Source of the DNA: Deltaproteobacteria bacterium
GTDB lineage: Bacteria > Desulfobacterota_B > Binatia > UBA9968
Direction of reading: 5' to 3'
DNA length: 7,649 nt
Assembly: GCA_016193385.1 (NCBI GenBank)
Contig: JACPSF010000107.1
Coordinates: 8,902 to 16,550 of the forward strand
Part shown: positions 4,726-7,649 of the stretch, in pieces
Position numbering within the stretch: position 1 is the first letter of the stretch
Layout: each line of letters begins with the position of its first letter
The notes under the pieces: generated by a model
Seen by the model: the letters and a program-made list of their open reading frames with translations, nothing else
The model's database searches: none
Told to the model about the DNA's origin: nothing
Program-made: the position numbers and the translations under genes

Positions 4726-5649
4726 TCAGGCGCGGATTTCGGCGCGCATGAACTTGATATAAGAGATACCGAAGCACACACCGACCAAGGCGAATAAGGT
4801 CGCGATGTGCGGAAAAATAAGAAGGAGACTCTGGCCCAGGGCCAGGGGGGTGGGTAAAATCCCTGTCAATTGCTCTTGGAGGACAGGTCCAAAGGCCCGT
4901 GCGATGGGGTTCAGTAAGATATGAACGGTCTCGGAATAGAGCGTACTGGGAGAGAAGCGACTAACAACAGTGTCAATATTTGTTTGCTGGACTAATTGCT
5001 CCGGTGTTGATGGATTTGGGACGATCACATCGGACGCCACCTTGGCAATCATCGACACAAAGATGGCTAGGAACAGCCAAACTGCAAGAGAGCCAAGAGC
5101 CGCGGTGACCGTTCTCTGGAAAAGGATCGAGAAAAGCAGCGCTAAGGCTAGCCAGAACCCTACATAAGTAATCCCGACGAACGTAAAGATGAGCATGCGC
5201 CAAAGCTCTTCAGCATTTGGCGGAAAACCAAGCAAGCTCATCCCGAGACCGATGACGAGGATGAGAATGGAAGCCCAGAAGATGGCCACAGTGGCGAGAC
5301 CGGCAAGAAATTTCCCATTAATCAGGCTGTCCCTATAGATAGGTTGGGACAGGACACGGCTTAGAGTTCCGCGTGCGTATTCTCCACTGATCGCGTCGAA
5401 GCCGAGTGTAATCCCCACCAGTGGGCCAAGGAAGGCGAGAAACGTCGCCAGGGGAAAGAGGGCACCGGACTGAGAGGTGAGCAACAGTAGGAAGACATAT
5501 TCTGTGGGCATATTTTCCGCGTCCTGGCGAATCGTTTGCCCAGCCGAATAAGTGGCCCACATTCCAGTCAGCACAATGATAGTCAGCAGAATGATAAACC
5601 GGCGGCTGCTAAACTGATCTGCAAGCTCCTTCCAAAATACTACATCCAT
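4726..5649 (-). CDS. ABC-2-type transporter permease
   Basis: A 307-residue integral membrane protein of the ABC-2 exporter type (NosY-like). Hydrophobic segments are at about 18-36, 62-84, 116-140, 151-177, 182-203 and 272-297, making six predicted helices. Between helices 2 and 3 lies the conserved cytoplasmic coupling motif 'FDAISGEYARGTLSRVLSQP' (84-103), which contacts the ATPase in this family. A long extracytoplasmic loop (about 204-270) separates helices 5 and 6. The ATG lies three bases after the stop of the ATPase, with GAGG inside the ATPase end as ribosome site, so expression is coupled. With the adjacent ATPase it would form a complete exporter (presumably two ATPase and two permease chains). 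The substrate is unknown; relatives act in copper-enzyme maturation, gliding, antibiotic export and envelope biogenesis. Confidence 0.9.
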   Translation of the reverse strand: MDVVFWKELADQFSSRRFIILLTIIVLTGMWATYSAGQTIRQDAENMPTEYVFLLLLTSQSGALFPLATFLAFLGPLVGITLGFDAISGEYARGTLSRVLSQPIYRDSLINGKFLAGLATVAIFWASILILVIGLGMSLLGFPPNAEELWRMLIFTFVGITYVGFWLALALLFSILFQRTVTAALGSLAVWLFLAIFVSMIAKVASDVIVPNPSTPEQLVQQTNIDTVVSRFSPSTLYSETVHILLNPIARAFGPVLQEQLTGILPTPLALGQSLLLIFPHIATLFALVGVCFGISYIKFMRAEIRA

Positions 5650-5652
5650 AAT

Positions 5653-6585
5653 TTAAGCCTCACGGAAGTATTTAAGATAGATCTCCTCCAGGGTAGGATC
5701 CTCAGAGCGGAGTTGGAGCAGGCCGATCCCCTTCTGGGTTATGAGTGCGACCACTTCGCGCCGTACGTCCTTGGTGCAGCGAAGTAGCCACCCTCGGTTG
5801 CGTTGCTCGATTCCCGCGACGCCTGAGAGCGAACGCAGTTCCCCCTCCAGTCCATCTGTTTTTCCGTCCACCTCGACCAGGAAATTCCACTGCCGCTCTT
5901 TGAGAATAGCGGTGCCGAGCTTGTCAACCTCACCCTGAACAATCAATTTCCCTTTAACGATAATGCCGATTCGGCGGCACATCTGTTGCACCTGGTGCAG
6001 TAGGTGGGAACAGAGGAGGGCGGTAAGGCCTCGCTCATGGCTCAACTGTGTGATCAGTTCCAGAATGCGAACCGCTCCATCAGGATCTAAGCCCAACGTG
6101 GGCTCGTCGAGAATGAGCACCTGAGGCTCCTTGACCAACACCTCTGCGATTCCAAGCCTTTGCTTCATTCCCCGCGAGAATTCTCTTACGGGACGGTCCG
6201 CATCCCGTCCAAGTCCCACCTGTTCAAATAAGCGTGTAATTCTACGGTCAGACTCTCCCTCGGAGATGCGATTTAACCGAGCGAGGTAGCATAGATTCTC
6301 CCGTGCGCTCAGGTCTTCATAGAAGCCCGGGTTCTCCGGCAGGTAACCAACCCGTTTCTTGACTTCAAGGGGTTGGCTTGTCGGGTCGAATCCGCATACC
6401 GATGCCTGTCCGGACGTCGGCTCGGTCAGTCCAAGGAGCATCAAGATGGTTGTAGTCTTTCCGGCCCCGTTAGGACCAAGAAAGCCAAAAATCTCTCCCG
6501 GCTCCACCTTTAGGGTGAGGTCATTGACTGCAACCAAGTCACGGTAACGCTTGGTTAGGTTGTGGGTTTCAATAACAGCGCTCAT
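5653..6585 (-). CDS. ABC transporter ATP-binding protein
   Basis: A 310-residue cytoplasmic ATPase with all nucleotide-binding motifs: Walker A GPNGAGKTT (37-45), YLPE at the Q-loop position (81-84, Glu instead of Gln, as is common in this subfamily), the signature FSRGMKQR (136-143, a degenerate LSGGQ), Walker B VLILDEP (156-162), the D-loop GLDP (165-168) and the switch His194. A C-terminal domain of about 90 residues follows, as in exporter ATPases of the CcmA/NosF/GldA type. The frame is open 26 codons further upstream, but those residues have no homology-like character. The ATG at 6585 gives the standard N-terminus (MSAVIETHNLTKRYRD) and overlaps the preceding stop as ATGA, a sign of translational coupling with the NEW3-repeat gene. 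Confidence 0.94.
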   Translation of the reverse strand: MSAVIETHNLTKRYRDLVAVNDLTLKVEPGEIFGFLGPNGAGKTTTILMLLGLTEPTSGQASVCGFDPTSQPLEVKKRVGYLPENPGFYEDLSARENLCYLARLNRISEGESDRRITRLFEQVGLGRDADRPVREFSRGMKQRLGIAEVLVKEPQVLILDEPTLGLDPDGAVRILELITQLSHERGLTALLCSHLLHQVQQMCRRIGIIVKGKLIVQGEVDKLGTAILKERQWNFLVEVDGKTDGLEGELRSLSGVAGIEQRNRGWLLRCTKDVRREVVALITQKGIGLLQLRSEDPTLEEIYLKYFREA

Positions 6586-7649
6586 CTTCTGCCCAAGCGG
6601 ACGAAAACCACCCCTAACCCTAGGACCACCGCAGCGACAATTGCTACTCCAAGCCAACCCCACAAGGTGGGTGTTGAGACTGTGACCCTGAACTCGACGG
6701 GTTTCGCTGCGGTATCGGGGCTATTAGGAGTAAACGAGAGGAGATAATCACCCGCTATGCTTCTCGCCGGGGGGAGGATTTCCATTTTTATCTCGCGGAC
6801 CTCACCTGGATTAATCACGTCGATTTTGTCCGGCTTAAATTCAACCGTCCATTTCTCTGGCTTCTTCGAAGCGATAAATGTAAGATTACGGACCGGAGCG
6901 CTTCCCGCGTTTCCCACGAGAATTTCTACCGGCGTTCTCTTTCCGGCGGTAAGAGAGGTGTTCAGCGTTTCGGCCCTGGTCCCAATCCTCAAATCGGGAG
7001 TGCCTCTGAGTGTAACTTTTAGATTCGTGGAGGCCTCAAAGGCTCCCGCACGTGCTCTCACAGTTACTGGGTATTCCCCTGCCTTGGCCTGCACTGGAGA
7101 GTCGATTTCGACGCTCAAGGTTTCGGTACCGCTTTCCTTCAGGGCGAGAGATGATATTACCGTGTCACCATATTGGGGCTTGAAGCGGACCACCCAGCCC
7201 TCTGGTGCTTGCGCTACAAGGGATGCCGTGAGCGGCTTGTTGATTTCATTTTTGAGATCCACGGTGAACTTGAGGATTTGTCCTGTGGGAGTGGTTAAGA
7301 CCGGGTATTGGCTCGTGAGCTTAAGTCCTCCTGTCTCAACTTTCTTGGAGGTTACCCGGTATGTCACCTTTTCGACTTGGCTTGTGGTACCAGCCTCGTC
7401 TTTGGCGGCGACCTTCACCTCATAATTTCCCGGCTTGGTCTTTTCGGGAACCTTGGTCTTGAACTCAACCGTCGTTGATTTCTCTCCCTGAATCATCACA
7501 GAGCGCACGGGGTAACTCGGGTAGCGAGAATTGAACCCCACCTCCCATCCCTGGGGGACTCCTTCGAGGGTAATGCCGACCTGGACGGGATTTTTGGTTC
7601 GGTTGACGAACTCCGCATCCATGGTCACGTCTTGACCCTGTCCCACCGT
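6582..7649 (-). CDS. NEW3-repeat membrane-anchored protein, COG1470-like (5' partial)
   Basis: The frame is open to the right edge, so the N-terminus (probably with a signal peptide) is missing; 355 residues are visible. They contain three related units of about 115 residues, each with a 'P-x-x-W-x-V-x-F' strand (VPQGWEVGF, APEGWVVRF, KPEKWTVEF) and later an 'AGxYxVxV'-like strand ('KPGNYEVKV', 'KAGEYPVTV', 'IAGDYLLSF'). This matches the Ig-like NEW3 (NPCBM-associated) repeats of COG1470 proteins. The C-terminus has one transmembrane helix ('LWGWLGVAIVAAVVLGLGVVFV') followed by RLGRR, so by the positive-inside rule the repeats lie outside the cytoplasmic membrane. Its stop overlaps the ATPase start (ATGA), tying it to the ABC exporter, perhaps as an accessory or substrate-contacting subunit. 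Biochemical role unknown. A GTG three bases from the window edge is not a credible start. Confidence 0.85.
   Translation of the reverse strand, partial: TVGQGQDVTMDAEFVNRTKNPVQVGITLEGVPQGWEVGFNSRYPSYPVRSVMIQGEKSTTVEFKTKVPEKTKPGNYEVKVAAKDEAGTTSQVEKVTYRVTSKKVETGGLKLTSQYPVLTTPTGQILKFTVDLKNEINKPLTASLVAQAPEGWVVRFKPQYGDTVISSLALKESGTETLSVEIDSPVQAKAGEYPVTVRARAGAFEASTNLKVTLRGTPDLRIGTRAETLNTSLTAGKRTPVEILVGNAGSAPVRNLTFIASKKPEKWTVEFKPDKIDVINPGEVREIKMEILPPARSIAGDYLLSFTPNSPDTAAKPVEFRVTVSTPTLWGWLGVAIVAAVVLGLGVVFVRLGRR

Noticed and set aside
6757..7425. A 222-residue + strand ORF with hydrophobic character
   Set aside because: It is antisense to the NEW3 repeats, whose three-fold periodic motifs prove the - strand frame.
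1..7649. Mobile elements, CRISPR array, tRNA or rRNA genes
   Set aside because: No spaced identical repeats, transposase motifs, attachment-site duplications or tRNA T-loop signatures were seen on reading both strands.

Overview
The window looks like chromosomal DNA from a Gram-negative bacterium of the broad deltaproteobacterial / NC10-Rokubacteria / Binatota kind. This is an inference. It rests on an omega subunit beginning MARVTVEDC, an RpoH-type sigma factor, a luciferase-like flavin oxidoreductase paired with a RidA protein, and a CoxG-like protein, all in moderately GC-rich DNA. No transposase, integrase, CRISPR array, tRNA or rRNA was seen.

Layout, left to right. (1) Positions 2-70 hold the last 22 codons of an upstream + strand gene. 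(2) Positions 218-1636 are a tight + strand pair: a luciferase-like (LLM) flavin-dependent oxidoreductase and a RidA-family protein that lacks the catalytic arginine of true enamine deaminases. The pairing recalls RutA/RutC of pyrimidine degradation, but the substrate cannot be read from the sequence. (3) Positions 1637-2093 contain no convincing gene. They do contain an essentially perfect sigma-54 (-24/-12) promoter on the + strand, preceded by AT-rich DNA with a 10-bp palindrome and followed only by a 42-codon ORF and a weak terminator-like hairpin. (4) On the - strand, 2094-2585 encodes a small, probably ferritin-like four-helix protein. Its upstream region (2586-2835) is shared with rpoZ and carries two predicted sigma-70-type promoters and a perfect 12-bp direct repeat, one copy of which lies inside one promoter. 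(5) Positions 2836-4635 on the + strand hold rpoZ (omega), an rpoH-type sigma-32 gene and a CoxG-like SRPBCC protein, all in one direction. (6) Positions 4726-7649 on the - strand form one translationally coupled operon, read right to left: a membrane-anchored protein with three NEW3-like beta repeats (5' end beyond the window), an ABC ATPase and an ABC-2 permease.

Together the window combines a small catabolic or detoxification pair, a transcription-machinery cluster (omega plus heat-shock sigma) and an envelope-associated ABC exporter. No complete novel system is demonstrable. The strongest unexplained signal is the orphan sigma-54 promoter at 1761-1777. Next are the direct repeats at 2612 and 2677, the arginine-less RidA, and the NEW3/ABC operon of unknown substrate.
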